NCBI GenBank assembly: GCA_943735955.1
Contig: OX030955.1
Span: forward strand, 13,109,383 to 13,173,382
Origin: Piscicola geometra
Lineage: Eukaryota; Annelida; Clitellata; Hirudinida; Piscicolidae
Reading direction: 5' to 3'
DNA length: 64,000 nt
The notes beneath the pieces are model-generated. The model saw nothing but the letters and a program-made list of their open reading frames with translations. It was not told where the DNA came from and searched no databases. Both the position numbers and the translations under genes were made by a program. This document shows positions 57,001-64,000 of the stretch, one piece after another. How positions within the stretch are numbered: position 1 is the stretch's first letter; each line of letters opens with the position of its first letter.

Positions 57001-60000
57001 ACAGAATCAACAAGTGTGCCAACTGCTGTATCGACAACAGTGCCGACTACTGTATTAATGATGACAACAGAATCAACAAGTGTGCCAACTGCTGTATCGA
57101 CAACAGTGCCGACTACTGTATCAATGATGACAACAGAATCAACAAGTGTGCCAACAACTGTATCGACAACAGTGCCGACTACTGTATCAATGATGAAAAC
57201 AGAATCAACAAGTGTGCCAACAACTGTATCGACAACAGTGCCGACTACTGTATCAATGATGAAAACAGAATCAACAAGTGTGCCAACTGCTGTATCGACA
57301 ACAGTGCCGACTACTGTATCAATGATGACAACAGAATCAACAAGTGTGTCAACAACTGTATCGACAACAAGGCCGACTACTGTATCAATGATGACAACAG
57401 AATCAACAAGTGTGCCAACTGCTGTATCGACAACAGTGCCGACTACTGTATCAATGATGACAACAGAATCAACAAGTGTGCCAACTGCTGAATCGACAAC
57501 AGTGCCGACTATTGTATCAATGATGACAACAGAATCAACAAGTGTGCCAACTGCTGTATCGACAGCAGTGCCGACTACTGTATCAATGATGACAACAGAA
57601 TCAACAAGTGTGCCAACTGCTGTATCGACAACAGTGCCGACTACTGTATCAATGATGACAACAGAATCAACAAGTGTGCGAACTGCTGTATCGACAACAG
57701 CGCCGACTACTGTATCAATGATGACAACAGAATCAACAAGTGTGCCAACTGCTGTATCGACAACAGTGCCGACTACTGTATCAATGATGACAACAGAATC
57801 AACAAGTGTGCCAACTGCTGTATCGACAACAGTGCCGACTACTGTATCAATGATGACAACAGAATCAACAAGTGTGCCAACTGCTGTATCGACAACAGTG
57901 CCGACTACTGTATCAATGATGAAAACAGAATCAACAAGTGTGCCAACTGCTGTATCGACAACAGTGCCGACTACTGTATCAATGATGACAACAGAATCAA
58001 CAAGTGTACCAACTGCTGTATCGACAACAGTGCCGACTACTGTATCAATGATGACAACAGAATCAACAAGTGTGCCAACTGCTGTATCGACAACAGCGCC
58101 GACTACTGTATCAATGATGACAACAGAATCAACAAGTGTGCCAACTGCTGTATCGACAACAGTGCCGACTACTGTATTAATGATGACAACAGAATCAACA
58201 AGTGTGCCAACTGCTGTATCGACAACAGTGCCGACTACTGTATCAATGATGACAACAGAATCAACAAGTGTGCCAACAACTGTATCGACAACAGTGCCGA
58301 CTACTGTATCAATGATGAAAACAGAATCAACAAGTGTGCCAACAACTGTATCGACAACAGTGCCGACTACTGTATCAATGATGAAAACAGAATCAACAAG
58401 TGTGCCAACTGCTGTATCGACAACAGTGCCGACTACTGTATCAATGATGACAACAGAATCAACAAGTGTGTCAACAACTGTATCGACAACAAGGCCGACT
58501 ACTGTATCAATGATGACAACAGAATCAACAAGTGTGCCAACTGCTGTATCGACAACAGTGCCGACTACTGTATCAATGATGACAACAGAATCAACAAGTG
58601 TGCCAACTGCTGAATCGACAACAGTGCCGACTACTGTATCAATGATGAAAACAGAATCAACAAGTGTGCCAACAGCTGTATCGACAGCAGTGCCGACTAC
58701 TGTATCAATGATGACAACAGAATCAACAAGTGTGCCAACTGCTGTATCGACAACAGTGCCGACTACTGTATCAATGATGACAACAGAATCAACAAGTGTG
58801 CGAACTGATGTATCGACAACAGCGCCGACTACTGTATCAATGATGACAACAGAATCAACAAGTGTGCCAACTGCTGTATCGACAACAGTGCCGACTACTG
58901 TATCAATGATGACAACAGAATCAACAAGTGGGCCAACTGCTGTATCGACAACAGTGCCGACTACTGTATCAATGATGACAACAGAATCAACAAGTGTGCC
59001 AACTGCTGTATCGACAACAGTGCCGACTACTGTATCAATGATGACAACAGAATCAACAAGTGTGCCAACTGCTGTATCGACAACAGTGCCGACTACTGTA
59101 TCAATGATGACAACAGAATCAACAAGTGTACCAACTGCTGTATCGACAACAGTACCGACTACTGTATCAATGATGACAACAAAATCAACAAGTGTGCCAA
59201 CTGCTGTATCGACAACAGTGCCGACTACTGTATCAATGATGACAACAGAATCAACAAGTGTGCCAACTGCTGTATCGACAACAGTGCCGACTACTGTATC
59301 AATGATGACAACAAAATCAACAAGTGTGCCAACTGCTGTATCGACAACAGCGCCGACTACTGTATCAATGATGACAACAGAATCAACAAGTGTGCCAACT
59401 GCTGTATCGAAAACAGTGCCGACTACTGTATCAATGATGACAACAGAATCAACAAGTGTGCCAACTGCTGTATCGACAACAGTGCCGACTACTGTATCAA
59501 TGATGACAACAGAATCAACAAGTGTGCCAACTGCTGTATCGACAACAGTGCCGACTACTGTATCAATGATGACAACAGAATCAACAAGTGTGCCAACTGC
59601 TGTATCGACGACAGTGCCGACTACTGTATTAATGATGACAACAGAATCAACAAGTGTGCCAACTGCTGTATCGACAACAGTGCCGACTACTGTATCAATG
59701 ATAACAACAGAATCAACAAGTGTGCCAACAACTGTATCGACAACAGTGCCGACTACTGTATCAATGATGACAACAGAATCAACAAGTGTGCCAACTGCTG
59801 TATCGACAACAGTGCCGACTACTGTATCAATGATGACAACAGAATCAACAAGTGTGCCAACAACTGTATCGACAACAGTGCCGACTACTGTATCAGTGAT
59901 GAAAACAGAATCAACAAGTGTGCCAACTGCTGTATCGACAACAGTGCCGACTACTGTATCAATGATGACAACAGAATCAACAAGTGTGTCAACAACTGTA

Positions 60001-63000
60001 TCGACAACAGTGCCGACTACTGTATCAATGATGACAACAGAATCAACAAGTGTGCCAACTGCTGAATCGACAACAGTGCCGACTATTGTATCAATGATGA
60101 CAACAGAATCAACAAGTGTGCCAACAGCTGTATCGACAGCAGTGCCGACTACTGTATCAATGATGACAACAGAATCAACAAGTGTGCCAACTGCTGTATC
60201 GACAACAGTGCCGACTACTGTATCAATGATGACAACAGAATCAACAAGTGTGCGAACTGCTGTATCGACAACAGTGCCGACTACTGTATCAATGATGACA
60301 ACAGAATCAACAAGTGTGCCAACTGCTGTATCGACAACAGTGCCGACTACTGTATCAATGATGACAACAGAATCAACAAGTGTGCCAACTGCTGTATCGA
60401 CAACAGTGCCGACTACTGTATCAATGATGACAACAGAATCAACAAGTGTGCCAACTGCTGTATCGACAACAGTGCCGACTATTGTATCAATGATGACAAC
60501 AGAATCAACAAGTGTGCCAACTGCTGTATCGACAACAGTGCCGACTACTGTATCATTGATGACAACAGAATCAACAAGTGTGCCAACTGCTGTATCGACA
60601 ACAGTGCCGACTACTGTACCAATGATGACAACAGAATCAACAAGTGTGCCAACTGCTGTATCGACAACAGTGCCGACTACTGTATCAATGATGACAACAG
60701 AATCAACAAGTGTGCCAACTGCTGTATCGACAACAGCGCCGACTACTGTATCAATGATGACAACAGAATCAACAAGTGTGCCAACTGCTGTATCGACAAC
60801 AGTGCCGACTACTGTATCAATGATGACAACAGAATCAACAAGTGTGCCAACTGCTGTATCGACAACAGTGCCGACTACTGTATCAATGATGACAACAGAA
60901 TCAACAAGTGTGCCAACTGCTGTATCGACAACAGTGCCGACTACTGTATCAATGATGACAACAGAATCAACAAGTGTGCCAACTGCTGTATCGACAACAG
61001 CGCCGACTACTGTATCAATGATGACAACAGAATCAACAAGTGTGCCAACTGCTGTATCGACAACAGTGCCGACTATTGTATCAATGATGACAACAGAATC
61101 AACAAGTGTGCCAACTGCTGTATCGACAACAGTGCCGACTACTGTATCATTGATGACAACAGAATCAACAAGTGTGCCAACTGCTGTATCGACAACAGTG
61201 CCGACTACTGTACCAATGATGACAACAGAATCAACAAGTGTGCCAACTGCTGTATCGACAACAGTGCCGACTACTGTATCAATGATGACAACAGAATCAA
61301 CAAGTGTGCCAACTGCTGTATCGACAACAGCGCCGACTACTGTATCAATGATGACAACAGAATCAACAAGTGTGCCAACTGCTGTATCGACAACAGTGCC
61401 GACTACTGTATCAATGATGACAACAGAATCAACAAGTGTGCCAACTGCTGTATCGACAACAGTGCCAACTACTGTATCAATGATGACAACAGAATCAACA
61501 AGTGTGCCAACTGCTGTATCGACAACAGTGCCGACTACTGTATCAATGATGACAACAGAATCAACAAGTGTGCCAACTGCTGTATCGACAACAGTGCCGA
61601 CTACTGTATCAATGATGACAACAGAATCAACAAGTGTGCCAACTGCTGTATCGACAACAGCGCCGACTACTGTATCAATGATGACAACAGAATCAACAAA
61701 TGTGCCAACTGCTGTATCGACAACAGTGCCGACTACTGTATCAATGATGACAACAGAATCAACAAGTGTGCCAACTGCTGTATCGACAACAGTGCCGACT
61801 ACTGTATCAATGATGACAACAGAATCCACAAGTGTGCCAACTGCTGTATCGACAACAGTGCCGACTACTGTATCAATGATGACAACAGAATCAACAAGTG
61901 TGCCAACTGCTGTATCGACAACAGTGCCGACTACTGTATCAATGATGACAACAGAATCAACAAGTGTGCCAACTGCTGTATCGACAACAGTGCCGACTAC
62001 TGTATTAATGATTACAACAGAATCAACAAGTGTGCCAACTGCTGTATCGACAACAGTGCCGACTACTGTATCAATGATGACAACAGAATCAACAAGTGTG
62101 CCAACTGCTGTATCGACAACAGTGCCGACTATTGTATCAATGATGACAACAGAATCAACAAGTGTGCCAACAACTGTATCGACAACAGTGCCGACTACTG
62201 TATCAATGATGAAAACAGAATCAACAAGTGTGCCAACTGCTGTATCGACAACAGTGCCGACTACTGTATCAATGATGACAACAGAATCCACAAGTGTGCC
62301 AACTGCTGTATCGACAACAGTGCCGACTACTGTATCAATGATGACAACAGAATCAACAAGTGTGCCAACTGCTGTATCGACAACAGGGCCGACTACTGTA
62401 TCAATGATGACAACAGAATCAACAAGTGTGCCAACTGCTGTATCGACAACAGTGCCGACTACTGTATTAATGATTACAACAGAATCAACAAGTGTGCCAA
62501 CTGCTGTATCGACAACAGTGCCGACTACTGTATCAATGATGACAACAGAATCAACAAGTGTGCCAACTGCTGTATCGACAACAGTGCCGACTATTGTATC
62601 AATGATGACAACAGAATCAACAAGTGTGCCAACAACTGTATCGACAACAGTGCCGACTACTGTATCAATGATGAAAACAGAATCAACAAGTGTGCCAACT
62701 GCTGTATCGACAACAGTGCCGACTACTGTATCAATGATGACAACAGAATCAACAAGTGTGCCAACTGCTGTATCGACAACAGCGCCGACTACTGTATCAA
62801 TGATGACAACAGAATCAACAAGTGTGCCAACTGCTGTATCGACAACAGTGCCGACTACTGTATCAATGATGACAACAGAATCAACAAGTGTGCCAACTGC
62901 TGTATCGACAACAGTGCCGAATACTGTATCAATGATGACAACAGAATCAACAAGTGTGCCAACTGCTGTATCGACAACAGTGCCGACTACTGTATTAATG

Positions 63001-64000
63001 ATGACAACAGAATCAACAAGTGTGCCAACTGCTGTATCGACAACAGTGCCGACTACTGTATCAATGATGACAACAGAATCAACAAGTGTGCCAACTGCTG
63101 TATCGACAGCAGTGCCGACTACTGTATCAATGATGACAACAGAATCAACAAGTGTGCCAACAACTGTATCGACAACAGTGTCGACTATTGTATCAATGAT
63201 GACAACAGAATCAACAAGTGTGCCAACTGCTGTATCGACAACAGTGCCGACTACTGTATCAATGATGACAACAGAATCAACAAGTGTGCCAACTGCTGTA
63301 TCGACAACAGTGCCGACTACTGTATCAATGATGATAACAGAATCAACAAGTGTGCCAACTGCTGTATCGACAACAGTGCCGACTACTGTATCAATGATGA
63401 CAACAGAATCAACAAGTGTGCCAACAACTGTATCGACAACAGTGCCGACTACTGTATCAATGATGAAAACAGAATCAACAAGTGTGCCAACTGCTGTATC
63501 GACAACAGTGCCGACTACTGTATCAATGATGACAACAGAATCAACAAGTGTGCCAACTGCTGTATCGACAACAGCGCCGACTACTGTATCAATGATGACA
63601 ACAGAATCAACAAGTGTGCCAACTGCTGTATCGACAACAGTGCCGACTACTGTATCAATGATGACAACAGAATCAACAAGTGTGCCAACTGCTGTATCGA
63701 CAACAGTGCCGAATACTGTATCAATGATGACAACAGAATCAACAAGTGTGCCAACTGCTGTATCGACAACAGTGCCGACTACTGTATTAATGATGACAAC
63801 AGAATCAACAAGTGTGCCAACTGCTGTATCGACAACAGTGCCGACTACTGTATCAATGATGACAACAGAATCAACAAGTGTGCCAACTGCTGTATCGACA
63901 GCAGTGCCGACTACTGTATCAATGATGACAACAGAATCAACAAGTGTGCCAACAACTGTATCGACAACAGTGTCGACTATTGTATCAATGATGACAACAG
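1..64000 (+). CDS. Giant mucin-like Thr/Ser/Pro-rich repeat protein, internal fragment (partial at both ends)
   Basis: Frame 1 is open for all 21,333 codons; I found no stop and no frameshift. The product is about 16,316 residues of an octapeptide repeat (PTTASTTV) followed by about 5,017 residues of a 22-residue repeat. From the consensus, Ser+Thr is about 62% in the first array and 55% in the second, roughly 2 MDa of polypeptide in all. I saw no Cys, Trp or His codon, only four Tyr, one Gln, a few Phe, Asp, Gly and Arg, and scattered Lys and Glu. No signal peptide, membrane segment or folded domain is visible. Such composition is typical of mucin PTS tracts, which carry dense O-glycans and act as extended extracellular gels, coats or stalks; that role is inference from composition. 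Synonymous third-position changes (TCA/TCG, ACA/ACT, CCG/CCA, GTG/GTA, GCA/GCC/GCT) are frequent, which supports this strand and frame. No intron is needed. A cell-wall or adhesin stalk is the main alternative. Start and stop lie outside the window. Confidence 0.88.
481..2770 (+). repeat. Higher-order repeat of 432-480 bp within the octads
   Basis: A block that begins LTIA-STTV-PTTA-STTV, then uses ACA-ACT (PTTA) and TCG-ACA-ACT-GTG, starts at 481, 1,105, 1,537, 2,017 and 2,761. The spacings are 624, 432, 480 and 744 bp, all multiples of 24. Each block includes the unusual GCA-GTA-CCG octad (TCG-ACA-GCA-GTA) and ends near the STSV-SSAA marker. Differences between blocks are single substitutions or whole-octad gains and losses. 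Confidence 0.75.
2209..5650 (+). repeat. About 3.4-kb block also present 11,472 bp downstream (13,681-17,120)
   Basis: The order of variant octads in 2,209-5,650 matches 13,681-17,120 at a fixed offset of 11,472 bp (478 octads). It includes the rare AAT marker (3,115 and 14,587), CAA-TGA-CAA (A-M-T-T, 3,013 and 14,485) and ATT-TAC-AAC-TGT (T in place of A, 5,315 and 16,787). Only scattered substitutions separate the two: 2,941 TTA against TCA, and 5,449 ACT against ACA. This is a segmental duplication inside the coding array. The offset copy also carries its own 888-bp repeats. Confidence 0.8.
2990..5290 (+). repeat. 888-bp higher-order tandem repeat, about 2.6 copies
   Basis: Copies start near 2,990, 3,878 and 4,766; the STSV/STNV-STAA marker recurs at 3,109, 3,997 and 4,885. 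Copies 2 and 3 differ from copy 1 by a few substitutions, several silent: near 4,614 ACA became ACT, and near 4,659 GTG became GTA. Similarity of the third copy stops near 5,290. One unit equals 37 octads. Boundaries are good to about one octad. Confidence 0.8.
8357..10140 (+). repeat. About 1.8-kb block also present 3,792 bp downstream (12,149-13,932)
   Basis: The sequence from near 8,357 to 10,140 matches 12,149-13,932 at a constant offset of 158 octads. Both contain the STIV-SSAA and STSV-STAA markers, SKKV, two STTE blocks and the CCC-ACA (PTTA) variant. The second copy ends inside the region shared with 2,209-5,650. Bases 12,149-17,120 are therefore a mosaic of two older blocks. Confidence 0.75.
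16054..21810 (+). repeat. 2,520-bp higher-order tandem duplication, about 2.3 copies
   Basis: Copy 1 (16,054-18,573) and copy 2 (18,574-21,093) looked identical in every line I compared. A partial third copy runs to about 21,810, where TTT and TTA differ. Rare shared variants include CTG-ACT-ACT after an STTE block (16,969 and 19,489), TTT-ACA (16,789 and 19,309) and CCG-ACA-ACT (16,921 and 19,441). One unit is 105 octads. Such identity means a very recent duplication or gene conversion, or an assembly duplication. Confidence 0.8.
21769..24985 (+). repeat. 1,584-bp higher-order tandem duplication, two copies
   Basis: Copy 1 (21,769-23,352) and copy 2 (23,353-24,936) share variant order, including the rare GCT-TCG-ACA-ACT (GCT at 22,594 and 24,178). 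Similarity continues to about 24,985. The unit is 66 octads. A shorter 960-bp spacing of the STSV-STAA marker follows (24,373 to 25,333). Confidence 0.75.
27016..30264 (+). repeat. 1,608-bp higher-order tandem duplication, first site
   Basis: Copies at 27,016-28,623 and 28,624-30,264 share the ISTASTNV markers (27,454 with 29,062 and 27,982 with 29,590), the GAA-GTG variant (STEV) near 27,115 and 28,723, and GCT-TCG octads. One unit is 67 octads. Both contain smaller internal duplications 528 bp long. Confidence 0.75.
34633..37840 (+). repeat. 1,608-bp higher-order tandem duplication, second site
   Basis: Copies at 34,633-36,240 and 36,241-37,840 match in variant order; markers at 35,038 and 36,646 are 1,608 bp apart. 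The block starting at 35,550 recurs at 37,158. The next marker, at 38,542, is 1,896 bp on, so 12 octads were added there. The only Gln codon seen (CAG at 37,921) lies just beyond. Confidence 0.7.
43513..45520 (+). repeat. 1,008-bp higher-order tandem duplication
   Basis: Copy 1 (about 43,513-44,513) and copy 2 (about 44,521-45,520) share two ISTASTNV markers (43,558 with 44,566 and 43,846 with 44,854), the N-A-S variant (43,783 with 44,791) and CCG-CAA-CAA derived GCC-GCA octads. In the first of these markers ACA has become ACT before the Asn. One unit is 42 octads. Confidence 0.75.
44665..48624 (+). repeat. Overlapping 2,280-bp and 3,144-bp offset duplications
   Basis: Bases 44,665-46,344 match 46,945-48,624 at an offset of 2,280 bp. 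Bases 42,440-43,765 match 45,584-46,909 at an offset of 3,144 bp. Both sets include the Tyr-bearing marker (42,646, 45,790, 48,070). Differences are single bases, such as 45,301-45,318 against 47,581-47,598 (two changes) and ATT against ACT at 46,081 and 48,361. The last 6 kb of the octad array is thus a patchwork of copies of itself. Confidence 0.75.
48937..48960 (+). other. In-frame junction between the 24-bp and 66-bp arrays
   Basis: The last octad starts CTG-ACT-ATT-GCA (LTIA) at 48,937. Where Ser-Thr-Thr would normally follow, the sequence continues ACA-GAA-TCA-ACA-AGT-GTG (TESTSV), the first 22-residue unit. The switch needs no spacer and keeps the reading frame. I saw no hybrid or graded units on either side. 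It reads as the fusion point of two separately amplified modules. Confidence 0.9.
49108..52450 (+). repeat. 2,178-bp higher-order repeat in the 66-bp array
   Basis: Rare variants recur 2,178 bp (33 units) apart: GTG for GTA at 49,108 and 51,286, CTA for GTA after ACT (49,264 and 51,442), and GGA for GTA (49,570 and 51,748). Further on the offset is 2,244 bp (50,221 and 52,465, ACA for CCA), so one unit was added between. Exact outer limits were not fixed. Confidence 0.75.
55980..59200 (+). repeat. 1,122-bp higher-order repeat in the 66-bp array, three copies
   Basis: Two rare replacements mark each copy: AGG for GTG (V to R) at 56,248, 57,370 and 58,492, and GAA for GTA (V to E) at 56,368, 57,490 and 58,612. 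The spacing is 17 units. CGA for CCA (P to R) is at 57,679 and 58,801 at the same spacing. A further GAA occurs at 60,064, 22 units later. Confidence 0.8.
60540..61680 (+). repeat. 594-bp higher-order repeat in the 66-bp array
   Basis: TTG for ATG (60,556 and 61,150) and CCA for TCA before the Met pair (60,619 and 61,213) recur 594 bp apart, nine units. GCG for GTG variants near them follow the same spacing. Confidence 0.7.
62480..64000 (+). repeat. 792-bp higher-order repeat in the 66-bp array
   Basis: AAT for ACT (62,920 and 63,712), GCA for ACA (63,109 and 63,901) and TCG for CCG (63,181 and 63,973) each recur exactly 792 bp apart, 12 units. The second copy runs into the window end. Confidence 0.8.

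Larger units (their letters stand above)
48949..64000 (+). repeat. 66-bp tandem array encoding a 22-residue unit (228 complete copies)
   Basis: Starting from the first ACA-GAA, each unit reads TESTSVPTAV, then STTVPTTV, then SMMT. Units begin at 48,949+66k, and the last four bases of the window (63,997-64,000) start unit 229, so all 228 complete units are exactly 66 bp. Consensus GC is 29/66, lower than in the octad array. Recurrent variants are SMM to LMM (TTA), MMTTE to MMKTE (AAA), PTAV to PTTV, STSV to STSE (AGT-GAG), V to E in the AV pair (GCT-GAA) and T to A (ACA-GCA or ACA-GCG). Each unit has two adjacent Met and one Glu, which the octads lack. The array runs off the window end. Confidence 0.97.

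Noticed and set aside
1..64000. Non-coding satellite or centromeric array.
   Set aside because: Both unit lengths are multiples of three, frame 1 has no stops, no unit is altered in length, and silent changes are common. This remains the main alternative if no transcript exists.
1..64000. Introns, transposons, tRNA/rRNA genes, promoters, terminators.
   Set aside because: Every line of the window is in-register repeat; no unique sequence, terminal inverted repeats or stem-loop terminators were seen.
1..64000. Assigning a named mucin gene or a species.
   Set aside because: Low-complexity repeats evolve quickly, and similarity of Thr/Ser/Pro composition does not establish homology. No folded domain is visible.

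Overview
The whole 64,000-base window is repetitive coding sequence, and I read it as the interior of one gene. Reading frame 1 of the + strand has no stop codon that I can find from base 1 to base 63,999 (21,333 codons). It encodes an extremely Thr/Ser/Pro-rich, Cys-free polypeptide that looks like the PTS tract of a giant mucin-like or stalk-type surface or secreted protein. Neither the start codon, signal peptide, folded domains, 3' end, promoter nor terminator lies inside the window, so the gene is partial at both ends. I see no RNA gene, transposon, CRISPR array, intron or unrelated gene, and no stretch over 300 bases that is not repeat.

Layout. (1) Bases 1-48,948 are a 24-bp tandem array (2,039 complete octapeptides, consensus PTTASTTV, plus a half unit). 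Each octad is two related tetrapeptides, PTTA and STTV. The first part (1 to about 26,360) is marked by STSV-SSAA, STIV-SSAA, STTE, SKKV and LTTV variants. The second part (about 26,360-48,948) is marked by 27 copies of a motif containing ISTASTNV, which carries an N-V-S sequon. (2) At 48,948/48,949 the array switches abruptly but in frame to a 66-bp array, 228 complete 22-residue units to the window end. Each unit is STSV-PTAV-STTV-PTTV plus a six-residue linker, SMMTTE. Both arrays contain nested higher-order repeats from about 0.43 to 3.1 kb. Some copies are identical over 2.5 kb, and one 3.4-kb block recurs 11,472 bp away.

The coding reading rests on four observations. Both unit lengths are multiples of three. 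Neither array contains a single unit of altered length. The frame is kept across the junction between the two repeat families. Much of the variation falls at third codon positions. An antisense frame is also almost fully open, with four stops, each opposite one of the four Tyr codons. This follows from the composition of the + strand protein, so I treat it as a shadow.

Organism. No taxonomic marker is present. A coding exon of more than 64 kb made of mucin-like repeats, with potential O- and N-glycosylation sites, fits a eukaryote best, perhaps an invertebrate animal. A giant repetitive surface protein of a bacterium is not excluded. Repeat copy number and the near-identical blocks may be affected by assembly.
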